From Bacillota bacterium (GTDB lineage: Bacteria; Bacillota; Clostridia; UBA1381): DNA of 6,944 nt. Each line of letters opens with the position of its first letter. Position 1 is the first letter of the stretch. Location of the stretch: NCBI GenBank assembly GCA_021205715.1, contig JAJPXA010000170.1, positions 1 through 6,944 on the forward strand, given 5' to 3'. The notes under the pieces were generated by a model. That model had not been told where the DNA came from. It ran no database searches and saw only the letters and a list, made by a program, of their open reading frames with translations. Both the position numbers and the translations under genes were made by a program. Shown here piece by piece: positions 1 through 6,889 of the stretch.

Positions 1-1443
1 GTCCCGCATAACAGGCGGCGCGAGCGTCACAAAACGTTCTTTTACCGTATGAACGCTGCCGTGAAATTTTATCGTGTCCGTAAGCGTCACAAAATTTTCC
101 GCCAAATCAAATTTGCGGAATATCTCGCCGCGTTTATACGCGCCGGATATGTCAAGCGCGAATGTGTTCTCATCGCCCTTTGCGCGTTCCGCACGAAACT
201 CCTCGCCTGTTTCCTGTCCCCCGCCGTCGATTATCGGCACGGAATGCCCGAGCGACGAGCAGACTAAATTCACGTACCGTTTATCCGAAAAATAATCTCT
301 TGTGTACTCCCCCGCCCCGAAATCGACAAGCGCCTGCTCGCCGCGGACAGATATTATAAACGAGCCTATGTCGTTATGGTTATGGCTTTCGCCGTTATCG
401 CCGCCCTTGGCGGCGAAGGAATAAGCGCTTTTCTTGTTTATATACCACTGCGAATTTTCATAATAGCAAAAATCCGCGTTTTCACCGCCGCAGATTTTAG
501 TGTCCCTCCAAAGATATGAGCGCACAAAATGCGCAAAACGGCTGCACTCGTCAAAGCGCGATGCAAATTTGCCGTCGGGGACACTAAAACCGAAATGTTC
601 GTTTATCAGCGCCGCAAGCGCCGGCTGATACGTAAATTCCCGCGAGCTGTCCGAAAAACTCACCGCCGAGCCGCCGCCCAAATACATATTCTGTTGAAAG
701 CGCGCGATATTGCGTATTTTTTTGATGCCTGCAACGGTATTTTTATCGCCGCTGTACTCCTCGTACGCGCGGACAAAATACATAAAATATCCGAATCCGT
801 ATGTCCAGTACGACAGTCCCTCGCGGCACGCACCGTCGGCATAAAAGCCGTTAAGGTAGCTTGTCATTACGTGTTTAAGCCGCTCCCTGTTTTTTTCAAA
901 CGCTTCGGGTTTTTCGTACATAAGCGTCATTCCCACACAGCCGCCGCAAACCGCCGCCCAATTGCTCCCGCTTCGCTCCCAAGAAAATGTTCCGGTTTCA
1001 AAAGGTGTTATAACGCGCTTTTCAATTTCGCGGCTTATACGGTCGGAAATTGCGCTCGGGAGCGTATCCCCCATTAAATACTTAATCTCGGCAAGCGTCT
1101 GCGCCGTTTCCGCCGCAAACAAATCAATCTCCGTCCCTGCGTTTTCAGGAACGGAGATATGCGCCGGAAGCGCCCACGTAAACTCGCCGCAGATGCTCAA
1201 TATTATATCGCACAGCTCCGAGATATATTTATCAAAATCAGCCTTGCAAAGCATAAAGCGAGCCGCAAGGCGCCGTCTTTTCAAAAAATACTCGTTTTCA
1301 TACTCGACGCGCACGCCGTCGCTGAAATAACGCATAAACTTTGACCGCGTAAGCGACGGTATACTGCCGTTTTCACTTTCAAGCGCCGATATTTCATCGG
1401 CGCCGAGAGTTAAATTTTCAAATAAATTTTTTAAGCTGTCCAT
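1..1443 (-). CDS. Heparinase II/III-family polysaccharide lyase, C-terminus cut off by the window edge
   Basis: The minus frame is open for 481 codons from ATG at 1443 to base 1, with no stop, so the C-terminal part is missing. Residues about 40-290 look like the alpha-helical toroid of the family, with SNWAAVC at 160-166 and EGLSYWTYGFGYFMYF at 208-223. The beta-sandwich part starts near 330 and holds ESHNHNDIGSF at 352-362, the family hallmark with the conserved His/Asn/Asp cluster. Such enzymes cleave uronic-acid polysaccharides by beta-elimination; the actual substrate cannot be read here. The N-terminus (MDSLKNLFENL) is not a signal peptide, so the protein is probably cytoplasmic and acts on imported oligosaccharides, or is a non-classical member. 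An in-frame TAG at 1450-1452 blocks any upstream start. The ribosome site is weak (AGGA only 4 nt from the ATG), so initiation may be poor, or may be at a later Met such as residue 38. The gene lies 141 nt after gatB and is functionally unrelated to it. Family call is firm; exact function is open. Confidence 0.88.
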   Translation of the reverse strand, partial: MDSLKNLFENLTLGADEISALESENGSIPSLTRSKFMRYFSDGVRVEYENEYFLKRRRLAARFMLCKADFDKYISELCDIILSICGEFTWALPAHISVPENAGTEIDLFAAETAQTLAEIKYLMGDTLPSAISDRISREIEKRVITPFETGTFSWERSGSNWAAVCGGCVGMTLMYEKPEAFEKNRERLKHVMTSYLNGFYADGACREGLSYWTYGFGYFMYFVRAYEEYSGDKNTVAGIKKIRNIARFQQNMYLGGGSAVSFSDSSREFTYQPALAALINEHFGFSVPDGKFASRFDECSRFAHFVRSYLWRDTKICGGENADFCYYENSQWYINKKSAYSFAAKGGDNGESHNHNDIGSFIISVRGEQALVDFGAGEYTRDYFSDKRYVNLVCSSLGHSVPIIDGGGQETGEEFRAERAKGDENTFALDISGAYKRGEIFRKFDLAENFVTLTDTIKFHGSVHTVKERFVTLAPPVMRD

Positions 1444-1455
1444 TTTATCCTATTT

Positions 1456-1471
1456 TGCCGCGTAAGCGGCA
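1456..1471 (-). promoter_or_regulatory. Small hairpin just upstream of the heparinase-family gene start
   Basis: GCCGC and GCGGC (1457-1461 and 1466-1470) pair around a 4-base loop, with one more A-T pair outside. In the transcript the hairpin ends four bases before the AGGA ribosome site, so it could affect translation. It is followed by AAAATAGG and not by a U-run, so it is not an intrinsic terminator on this strand. The rest of the 1444-1584 gap has a GCATATGC palindrome at 1524-1531 but no convincing promoter or terminator. Function is speculative. Confidence 0.25.
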
Positions 1472-1584
1472 TAAACCGCAGCGCGGAAAAGAAGCAAGTA
1501 GGTTGTGTGTTTGAAAGGCGACGGCATATGCGGATATTCCGAGCCTTGAAAACCCACAAGATACGCCGCTTATTTTTCGCGCTG

Positions 1585-2997
1585 CTATCCTATAAGCTGT
1601 CTTATTATCCTATTCACCTTGCCCATATCCGCTTTGCCGCGCGTTTCGCGCATTACATAGCCGAAAATGACGTTTATCGCCTTATCGTTACCGGCTCTGA
1701 CCTGCTCGACCGCGTCGGCGTTCGCTTCCGCCGCCGCCGCGCATATTTTTTCAAGCTCCGCGTCGGATATGCCCGCGGTGTCCTCGGCTTTGATATACTC
1801 GGATACGTCCTTGCCGCTCTCGAGCATTTTAAGCAAGGTTTCCTGTCCCTTGTTCTTGTTTATCTTTTTCCCGTCCATAAGCTTAACAAGCTCCGCCATT
1901 TGCTTCGGCGAGATTTTTATATTGAATTTTTCCTTGTCCTCCTCGGTTTCGAGCGTCGAATAAATTCCGCCTATTATAAGGTTCGCGGTATTTTTCGCGC
2001 CCGCGCCGTTTGCAACCGCCGCGTCCAAAAACTCCGATACCCTACGGTATTTGTAAATTTCGCGCGCGGTCACCTCAGGCAATCCAAGCTCATCAACGTA
2101 CCTTTTAAGCTTCGCGTCGGGAAGCTCGGGAAGCTCCGCCTTTGTTTTATCCACAAAATCCTGCGGTATAGTAAAGCGAAGTATATCCGGATCGGGGAAA
2201 TATCTGTAATCGTCCGAATTTTCCTTTGTACGCATCGGATAAATCTCGTCGGTGTTCGCGTCGTAACGCATAGTCGCCTGCACGACGTGACCGCCCGACT
2301 CCAGCAAATCCTCCTGGCGCTCAATCTCCTTATTCATCGCCTTTACGATATTGCTCAGGGAATTGATATTTTTGGTTTCGGTTCTTGTGCCGAATTCCGT
2401 TGTTCCCGCGGGACGAAGTGACAAATTTACGTCGCACCGCATTGAACCCTCCTGCATTTTGCAGTCGGACACGCCGACATAGCGCATAATAAGCTGAAGC
2501 TTTTCCGCGTACTCGCGAGCCTCCTCCGGGGTCGAAATATCGGGTTCGGACACAATCTCTATAAGCGGTACGCCGCCGCGGTTGTAGTCGATAAAGGTCG
2601 AGCCTGCCTCGTGAACGAGCTTTCCCGCGTCCTCCTCGATATGAATACGCGTGATGCCTATTTTTTTGCCGCTGTCAAGCGTTATATAGCCGTTCTCGCA
2701 CACCGGCTCGTCAAACTGCGAAATCTGATACGCCTTCGGGAGGTCGGGGTAAACATAGTTTTTTCTGTCCATATGCGAGTTGTTGTTGATGGTGCAGTTT
2801 ACCGCAAGTCCCGCGCGCACCGCATATTCGACAACCTTGCGGTTCAATATCGGAAGCGAACCCGGCTGACCCGTGCATACGGGACAGCAATGCGTGTTCG
2901 GGCTGCCGCCGAACGCGGTCGTGCAGTTACAGAAAATCTTCGTTGCCGTCGCAAGCTCTATATGTGTTTCTATTCCGCATACCATTTCGTATTTCAT
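1585..2997 (-). CDS. gatB: Asp-tRNA(Asn)/Glu-tRNA(Gln) amidotransferase subunit B
   Basis: This 470-residue protein is full length for GatB, the tRNA-binding and kinase-like subunit of the GatCAB amidotransferase. It activates the side-chain carboxylate of misacylated Asp-tRNA(Asn) or Glu-tRNA(Gln) with ATP, before amidation by ammonia channelled from GatA. The N-terminal cradle carries the zinc cysteines C23-x-C25 and C38-P-V-C41 (with an extra Cys37), then DRKNYVYPDLPKAYQISQ (77-94), HIEEDAGKL (119-127), DYNRGGVPLIEIVSEPD (137-153), MQEGSMRCDVN (181-191) and DDYRYFPDPD (262-271). The helical plus YqeY-like tail (about 300-470) ends in AINVIFGYVMRETRGKADM and a short RIIRQLIG terminus. Its ATG overlaps the gatA stop (shared ATGA at 2994-2997) and a GGAGG lies 9 nt upstream inside gatA, so the two are translationally coupled. 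Identity is certain; whether the enzyme serves Asn, Gln or both depends on which synthetases the genome has. Confidence 0.98.
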   Translation of the reverse strand: MKYEMVCGIETHIELATATKIFCNCTTAFGGSPNTHCCPVCTGQPGSLPILNRKVVEYAVRAGLAVNCTINNNSHMDRKNYVYPDLPKAYQISQFDEPVCENGYITLDSGKKIGITRIHIEEDAGKLVHEAGSTFIDYNRGGVPLIEIVSEPDISTPEEAREYAEKLQLIMRYVGVSDCKMQEGSMRCDVNLSLRPAGTTEFGTRTETKNINSLSNIVKAMNKEIERQEDLLESGGHVVQATMRYDANTDEIYPMRTKENSDDYRYFPDPDILRFTIPQDFVDKTKAELPELPDAKLKRYVDELGLPEVTAREIYKYRRVSEFLDAAVANGAGAKNTANLIIGGIYSTLETEEDKEKFNIKISPKQMAELVKLMDGKKINKNKGQETLLKMLESGKDVSEYIKAEDTAGISDAELEKICAAAAEANADAVEQVRAGNDKAINVIFGYVMRETRGKADMGKVNRIIRQLIG

Positions 2998-4451
2998 ATT
3001 TCAGCGCCTCCCTCGTATTCGTCAATCGGAGCGGGCGCGTTCTGCTCATAGAAATACGCCGCGTTTAATATCACGCTCTCCGAAAATTTTCTGCCCAAAA
3101 TCTGCATACCTATCGGCAGACCGTTTTCATCCCTGCCGCACGGGAGCGACACTCCCGGAAGTCCCGCGATATTCACGGGAACCGTGCAGATGTCCGAAAG
3201 ATACATTTCAACCGCCGACGCGCCATTATAACCCAATGTCGGCGCGGTAGTGGGCGCGGTCGGCGCGATAAGAATATCGCATTCGTTAAAGATATTGTCA
3301 AAGCTTTGAATAATATCGTTTCTCAAAAGGCAAGCCTTTTTGTAATACGCGTCGTAATAGCCGCTCGAAAGCACGTAGGTGCCCAGGATAATTCTGTGCT
3401 GTACCTCCTTGCCGAAGCCCTCGCTTCTTGTGCGGTAAATCATATCGTCTATATCCTCGTAATGCTCGGGACGGTAGCCGTAACGTATGCCGTCGTAGCG
3501 TCCGAGATTCGACGACGCCTCGGCGCAGGCGATAATGTAATATACCGGAAGCGACTGCTTCAAAACCGGTAGCTTTACGTTTACAATTTCCGCGCCGTTC
3601 GCCTCGTAAAATTTAACGGCGCTCATTATCGCATCCTTTATCGTCGGATTTATTCCGTCGAAATATTCCTCGGCAATACCTATTTTCATCCCTTTAATAT
3701 CGTTTTTTAGGCTTGCCGCAACGCTTCCGAAATCATAATCGACCGACGTGTCATCGTGCGGGTCAACGCCCTTTATCGCGTCAAACACCATTGCCGCGTC
3801 CGCGACGCCGTTTGTAAGCGGTCCTATCTGGTCAAGCGAGCTGCCGTAAGCGATAAGACCGTATCGCGACACCGCGCCGTAGGTCGGCTTCAAGCCGACA
3901 ACACCGCAGTATGACGCGGGCTGACGAATGGAGCCGCCGGTATCAGAGCCGAGCGAATACGGCGCCAAATTGGCGCATACCGCCGCCGCGCCGCCGCCCG
4001 ACGAGCCGCCCGTAACGTGAGCGGTATTTCTTGGATTTAACGGAGCGCCGTAGCAGCTTGATTCGGATGTCGAACCCATAGCGAACTCATCCATATTGAC
4101 CTTACCCAACAGCACCGCGCCCTCCGCGCGGAGCTTTTCCCATACGGTCGCGTCATAATACGGCTTAAAGCCTTTTAATATCTTCGAGCAACACGTTGTT
4201 TCGTGACCGTCCGAGCAGATATTGTCCTTTAACGCCATAGGTATGCCGCAAAGCGCGCCGGCATTGCCGCCTTTGAGCATCTCATCCGCGCGTCTTGCGC
4301 ATTCTCTCGCATAGTCAAAGGTCGTATGCACATACGCGTTAAGCTCGGCATTGTCCTTTTCTATCGCCTTTATATAGCTTTCCGTAAGCTCGACGGAGGA
4401 AATTTCACCGCTGTGAAGCTTCTCGGAAAGAGTTGTCAATAATTCTCTCAT
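2994..4451 (-). CDS. gatA: Asp-tRNA(Asn)/Glu-tRNA(Gln) amidotransferase subunit A
   Basis: This 485-residue protein is the glutaminase subunit of GatCAB. It hydrolyses glutamine to release the ammonia used by GatB, and belongs to the amidase-signature family. The Ser-cisSer-Lys triad is visible with the usual spacing: Lys75 in ALKDN, cis-Ser150 in TGGSSGGGAAA and nucleophile Ser174 in SDTGGSIRQPA. Other typical segments are GKVNMDEFAMGSTSESS (116-132) and GVVGLKPTYGAVSRYGLI (183-200). The ATG at 4451 has a GGAGG 7 nt upstream (complement of 4459-4463), and the gene starts 16 nt after the gatC stop. Its TGA overlaps the gatB ATG. Length and motif order match ordinary bacterial GatA, with no frameshift or lost catalytic residue. 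Confidence 0.98.
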   Translation of the reverse strand: MRELLTTLSEKLHSGEISSVELTESYIKAIEKDNAELNAYVHTTFDYARECARRADEMLKGGNAGALCGIPMALKDNICSDGHETTCCSKILKGFKPYYDATVWEKLRAEGAVLLGKVNMDEFAMGSTSESSCYGAPLNPRNTAHVTGGSSGGGAAAVCANLAPYSLGSDTGGSIRQPASYCGVVGLKPTYGAVSRYGLIAYGSSLDQIGPLTNGVADAAMVFDAIKGVDPHDDTSVDYDFGSVAASLKNDIKGMKIGIAEEYFDGINPTIKDAIMSAVKFYEANGAEIVNVKLPVLKQSLPVYYIIACAEASSNLGRYDGIRYGYRPEHYEDIDDMIYRTRSEGFGKEVQHRIILGTYVLSSGYYDAYYKKACLLRNDIIQSFDNIFNECDILIAPTAPTTAPTLGYNGASAVEMYLSDICTVPVNIAGLPGVSLPCGRDENGLPIGMQILGRKFSESVILNAAYFYEQNAPAPIDEYEGGAEI

Positions 4452-4467
4452 ATTTGTTCCTCCAAAA

Positions 4468-4761
4468 CTATTTTACGCATCTCTTAACGCTGAAAAAGCC
4501 CTTGCTGCCCTCGACGTTTGAAAGTATCTTCTCATTCGGGAGCGAGTCGACAACCTCGTCAGCTCTAAGCTCCGTGTACACAACCGCGTTTTCACTGATA
4601 TTTTTTATATCGTCCGTACCGCCCGAAACGGCGTTGTTTATAGTGTCGGCAAAAGCGATTATATCGTCCATTTCATTGCGAAACGTTTCCGCCTCCTCGT
4701 CCGAAAATCGCAGACGCGATAAAACCGCGAGCTTTTCAAATTCCTCTTTTGACAATGCCAT
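4468..4761 (-). CDS. gatC: Asp-tRNA(Asn)/Glu-tRNA(Gln) amidotransferase subunit C
   Basis: This 97-residue protein is the small subunit that wraps between GatA and GatB and stabilises the complex; it has no catalytic role. It begins with the family pattern of a short helix, LSKEEFEKLAVLSRLRFSDEE (3-23), followed by a second helix with DDIIAFADTIN. The C-terminal strand has the usual LRADEVVDSLPNEKILSN region and ends FFSVKRCVK, matching the common pattern of GatC tails that end near a K/R-hydrophobic motif. The ATG at 4761 has an excellent GGAGGT 9 nt upstream (complement of 4771-4776). It is the first gene of the compact gatC-gatA-gatB unit and lies 213 nt downstream of aspS, with a hairpin-rich repeat in between. 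The family is divergent, but length, motif and position make the call safe. Confidence 0.95.
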   Translation of the reverse strand: MALSKEEFEKLAVLSRLRFSDEEAETFRNEMDDIIAFADTINNAVSGGTDDIKNISENAVVYTELRADEVVDSLPNEKILSNVEGSKGFFSVKRCVK

Positions 4762-4810
4762 TTGTTATACACCTCCGTAATTGTGTGATTTTGTGTTAAT
4801 GTGAAACGGT

Positions 4811-4954
4811 AAATTTGTGTTTGTCGGTGTGGCGGTTTCGTAGGGGCGCCCCTTGTGGGCGCCCAAATACAACGGTTTAATGCTCATTCACGGGCGACCA
4901 CAAGGGTCGCCCCTACGAAAATTGTGCAACCATTATCCCGACAAACAAAAATTT
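4811..4954. repeat. Outer inverted repeats enclosing the REPIN-like palindrome
   Basis: Bases 4811-4827 and 4938-4954 are 17-bp inverted repeats with one mismatch (core GTTTGTCGG). They flank the inner 85-bp palindrome asymmetrically, with 8 nt on the left and 17 nt on the right between outer and inner arms. The whole 144-bp stretch is thus a nested imperfect palindrome, which could be a small MITE-like insertion larger than the hairpin pair alone. No clear target-site duplication is seen at its ends. The rest of the aspS-gatC gap holds only the gatC ribosome site. Confidence 0.55.
4836..4920. repeat. REPIN-like palindrome: two GTAG-headed hairpins in inverted orientation
   Basis: Two 29-bp arms (4836-4864 and 4892-4920) are inverted copies with two mismatches, separated by a 27-nt AT-richer spacer. 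Each arm reads TTTC, then GTAG, then an 8-bp hairpin with the 5-nt loop CTTGT. In the left arm the stem is GGGCGCCC against GGGCGCCC; in the right arm (read on the minus strand) it is GGGCGACC against GGTCGCCC. The two mismatches between arms are the two halves of one stem pair, so both hairpins stay perfect. A GTAG head followed by a hairpin, in facing pairs, is the architecture of REP/REPIN elements moved by RAYT (TnpA-REP) transposases. It lies between aspS and gatC, outside any gene, and its hairpins in the mRNA could protect or separate the aspS message. The REPIN assignment is by architecture only. Confidence 0.8.
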
Positions 4955-4974
4955 ATCATTATATCCGCATTACA

Positions 4975-6723
4975 TCATCTAATCTTAATATGCACTTCTC
5001 TCAGCTGCTGTTCGGTTATCTCGTTCGGGGCGCCGCACATCAAATCCTGCGCGGTTCCGCTCATCGGGAACGGAATTACCTCTCTTATATTTTCCTCATT
5101 TCTCAAAAGCATAATCATTCTGTCGACGCCCGGCGCCATACCCGCGTGCGGGGGCGCTCCGAAGCGGAACGCGTTATACAGCGCTCCGAATTTTTCCTTT
5201 AACGTTTCCTCATCGTAGCCTGCAATTTCAAACGCCTTTACCATAATTTGCAAATCGTGATTTCTGACCGCGCCCGACGAAAGCTCGACGCCGTTGCATA
5301 CGATGTCGTACTGGTACGCCAAAATATCGAGCGGATCTTTCGTGTTAAGCGCGTCAAGTCCGCCCTGCGGCATCGAAAACGGGTTATGCGTAAATCCGAT
5401 TTCGCCCGTTTCCTCGTCGCGCTCGTACATCGGGAAATCGTTTATATAGCAGAACCTGTACGCGTTCTTTTCCAAAAGGTCAAGCCGCGCGGCAAGCTCG
5501 TTTCTTATCTGACCCGCGTACAGCGCCGCCTGTTTTTCGCTGTCCGCGATAAAGAATACCGTATCCCCGGGAGTTAAGCCGATAATATCGGCAAGCTCGC
5601 TCTTCATATCGTCGGGTATGAATTTATCGATAGGGCCCTTGTATGTTCTGTCCTCAAGCACCTCGAGGTAACCCAAGCCGCCCATACCGATGGACTGCGC
5701 GAATTTCAAAAGCTTTTCGTGCTGACCCTTTGAGAGCTTTGCATGAACGTTTATCGCGCGCACGGTTGTGTTTTGGAACGGCTTAAATGTGCAGCGGTTG
5801 AAAAATTCCGACACATCCTTTATTCTTAACGGATTTCTCAAATCCGGCTTATCCGTGCCGAATTCAAGCATAGCCTGCTTGTAGCTGATTATCGGATACG
5901 GCGCATCGGTAACAACGCTTCCCTCCGGCGCGAACTTTTTAAACGTTTCCGAAAGAACCTCCTCGCCTACCTTGAACACATCCTCCTGCGTTGCGAAGCT
6001 CATTTCAAAATCGAGCTGGTAAAATTCGCCCGGCGAACGGTCGGCTCTCGCGTCCTCATCTCTGAAGCACGGAGCAATCTGGAAATATTTATCAAATCCC
6101 GACACCATCAGAAGCTGCTTATACTGCTGCGGCGCCTGCGGAAGCGCGTAAAACTTGCCCTTGTATTTTCTCGACGGCACAACGTAGTCACGCGCGCCCT
6201 CCGGCGACGACGCGCAAAGAATCGGCGTCTGTATTTCCAGAAATCCCATTCCCGTCATTTTTTGACGCAGGAACGCTATCACGTTCGAGCGGAATATCAT
6301 ATTTTCCTTTACCTTGCTGTTTCTCAAATCAAGATAGCGGTATTTAAGTCTTAAATCCTCGCGCGTTTCCTTTGACGCGGCAATTTCAAACGGCAGCTGC
6401 GAGTAAACTTTGCCCAAAACCGTCACCTTATGCGCTTCAAGCTCTATTGTGCCCGTGGGGATTTTCGGATTATAGGTTTCCTCGTCCCTCTCCTGCATAA
6501 TGCCCTCGATTGAAACGCAGTCCTCGCGGTTAAGTCCGTCAAGGAGCGACGTGTCGCGCATTACAACCTGCAATATGCCGTACTCGTCGCGCAGATCGAT
6601 AAACGAAACGCCGCCGTGGTCACGGATGTTCTCAATCCAACCCGCGACCTTTAACTCGCTCCCTTTGTCCGCCTCGGAAATGTCGCCGAGGGTTTTTGTT
6701 CTGTAAATGTTGTTAATATTCAT
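4975..6723 (-). CDS. aspS: Aspartate--tRNA ligase, probably non-discriminating (Asp/Asn)
   Basis: This 582-residue class IIb synthetase charges tRNA(Asp) with aspartate using ATP. Regions in order are: an N-terminal OB-fold anticodon-binding domain (about 20-105, GWIENIRDHGGVSFIDLRD at 28-46); class II motif 1 near 143-168, ending EIQTPIL; the aspartate-site segment QAPQQYKQLLM (196-206); motif 2 with FRDEDARADR (220-229) and FYQLDFEMSF; the bacterial GAD insertion (about 285-420); GVELSSGAVRNHD (478-490); and motif 3, GAPPHAGMAPGVDR, ending at Arg535. Length is close to the E. coli enzyme. His36 in RDHGG sits where discriminating enzymes such as E. coli have Leu; from recalled mutagenesis of Pseudomonas AspRS, His there goes with acceptance of tRNA(Asn), which fits the downstream gatCAB. 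The ATG has GGGAGG 5 nt upstream (complement of 6729-6734). A T-box leader precedes the gene. Confidence 0.98.
   Translation of the reverse strand: MNINNIYRTKTLGDISEADKGSELKVAGWIENIRDHGGVSFIDLRDEYGILQVVMRDTSLLDGLNREDCVSIEGIMQERDEETYNPKIPTGTIELEAHKVTVLGKVYSQLPFEIAASKETREDLRLKYRYLDLRNSKVKENMIFRSNVIAFLRQKMTGMGFLEIQTPILCASSPEGARDYVVPSRKYKGKFYALPQAPQQYKQLLMVSGFDKYFQIAPCFRDEDARADRSPGEFYQLDFEMSFATQEDVFKVGEEVLSETFKKFAPEGSVVTDAPYPIISYKQAMLEFGTDKPDLRNPLRIKDVSEFFNRCTFKPFQNTTVRAINVHAKLSKGQHEKLLKFAQSIGMGGLGYLEVLEDRTYKGPIDKFIPDDMKSELADIIGLTPGDTVFFIADSEKQAALYAGQIRNELAARLDLLEKNAYRFCYINDFPMYERDEETGEIGFTHNPFSMPQGGLDALNTKDPLDILAYQYDIVCNGVELSSGAVRNHDLQIMVKAFEIAGYDEETLKEKFGALYNAFRFGAPPHAGMAPGVDRMIMLLRNEENIREVIPFPMSGTAQDLMCGAPNEITEQQLREVHIKIR
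6550..6604 (-). repeat. 55-bp sequence inside aspS, duplicated exactly at the window's right end
   Basis: These bases encode the FIDLRDEYGILQVVMRDT part of the AspRS anticodon-binding domain. They are identical to 6890-6944, in the same orientation and 340 bp apart. The in-gene copy is clearly the native one because it lies in an intact reading frame with conserved sequence. Confidence 0.97.
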
Positions 6724-6778
6724 TTTTTCCTCCCGAAAATATATATTTTTATGCCTATGTTTTATCCGCGGCGGAAAA

Positions 6779-6889
6779 CAAAAAACGCCCGTCCCGAATA
6801 CACATCCGGGACGAACGATAAAGTCCGCGATACCACCCGATTTACCGCCCGAAAGGCGGTCACCTCAACGCGCTCCGATAAGCGCTTAC
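6779..6889 (-). promoter_or_regulatory. T-box riboswitch, 3' half, in the aspS leader (stem I region missing)
   Basis: On the minus strand, CGGGTGGTATCGCGG (6825-6839) matches the T-box consensus AGGGUGGNACCGCG with two changes, including the UGGN bulge that pairs with the uncharged tRNA 3' end. Upstream in the transcript are two hairpins (6870-6885, stem GCGCT/AGCGC; 6844-6860, stem ACCGCC/GGCGGT), probably part of the stem III and linker region. The CGGG at the start of the T-box can pair with CCCG in the 5' half of the terminator, giving the alternative antiterminator. Uncharged tRNA(Asp) or tRNA(Asn) should therefore switch on aspS and perhaps the following gatCAB. The specifier loop is absent because the true sequence stops at 6889, so the sensed tRNA cannot be read. 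The bulge is UGGU; U can pair with a G73 discriminator only by wobble, so it does not settle the tRNA. Confidence 0.93.
6780..6817 (-). terminator. Rho-independent terminator of the aspS T-box leader
   Basis: In the transcript, 6817-6805 pairs with 6798-6786 to give a 13-bp stem around a 6-nt loop (UGUGUA). The core is CGUCCCG/CGGGACG, and three pairs are G-U wobbles. It is followed directly by six U's (6785-6780). It lies 56 nt upstream of the aspS start and overlaps the predicted antiterminator, so it is a regulated attenuator and not the end of an upstream operon. Confidence 0.93.

Noticed and set aside
529..1077. Plus-strand open frame of about 182 codons opposite the heparinase-family gene
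   Set aside because: The minus strand encodes the SNWAAVC and EGLSYWTYG family motifs across this stretch. The plus-strand product is very basic and resembles no protein I know.
1476..1486. CCGC/GCGG mini-hairpin in the gatB to heparinase-gene gap as a terminator
   Set aside because: The stem is only 4 bp with a 3-nt loop and just three U's after it on the minus strand; too weak.
1507..2421. Long plus-strand open frame of about 304 codons antisense to gatB
   Set aside because: It lies wholly opposite the conserved gatB reading frame, its translation is rich in Arg, Leu and Tyr without recognisable motifs, and there is no ribosome site. It is a shadow produced by biased codon use in gatB.
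4844..4912. The hairpins between aspS and gatC as an intrinsic terminator
   Set aside because: The stems are strong, but on neither strand is a hairpin followed by a U-run, so simple Rho-independent termination is not supported.
4958..4986. Possible sigma-A promoter for gatC (TATAAT on the minus strand at 4958-4963)
   Set aside because: The -10 match is perfect but no acceptable -35 lies 16-18 nt upstream, there is no extended -10 TGN, and the hexamer is in an AT-rich stretch just past the aspS stop. It is not strong enough to list.
4853..5218. Plus-strand open frames starting in the aspS-gatC gap repeat and running into aspS
   Set aside because: Their starts are inside the palindromic repeat and most of their length is antisense to the conserved C-terminus of AspRS. 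There is no supporting motif or ribosome site.
6765..6778. CCGCGG palindrome between the leader terminator and aspS as an operator
   Set aside because: It is a 6-bp restriction-site-like palindrome within a longer imperfect one that cannot form a hairpin with a workable loop. Nothing else supports an operator.
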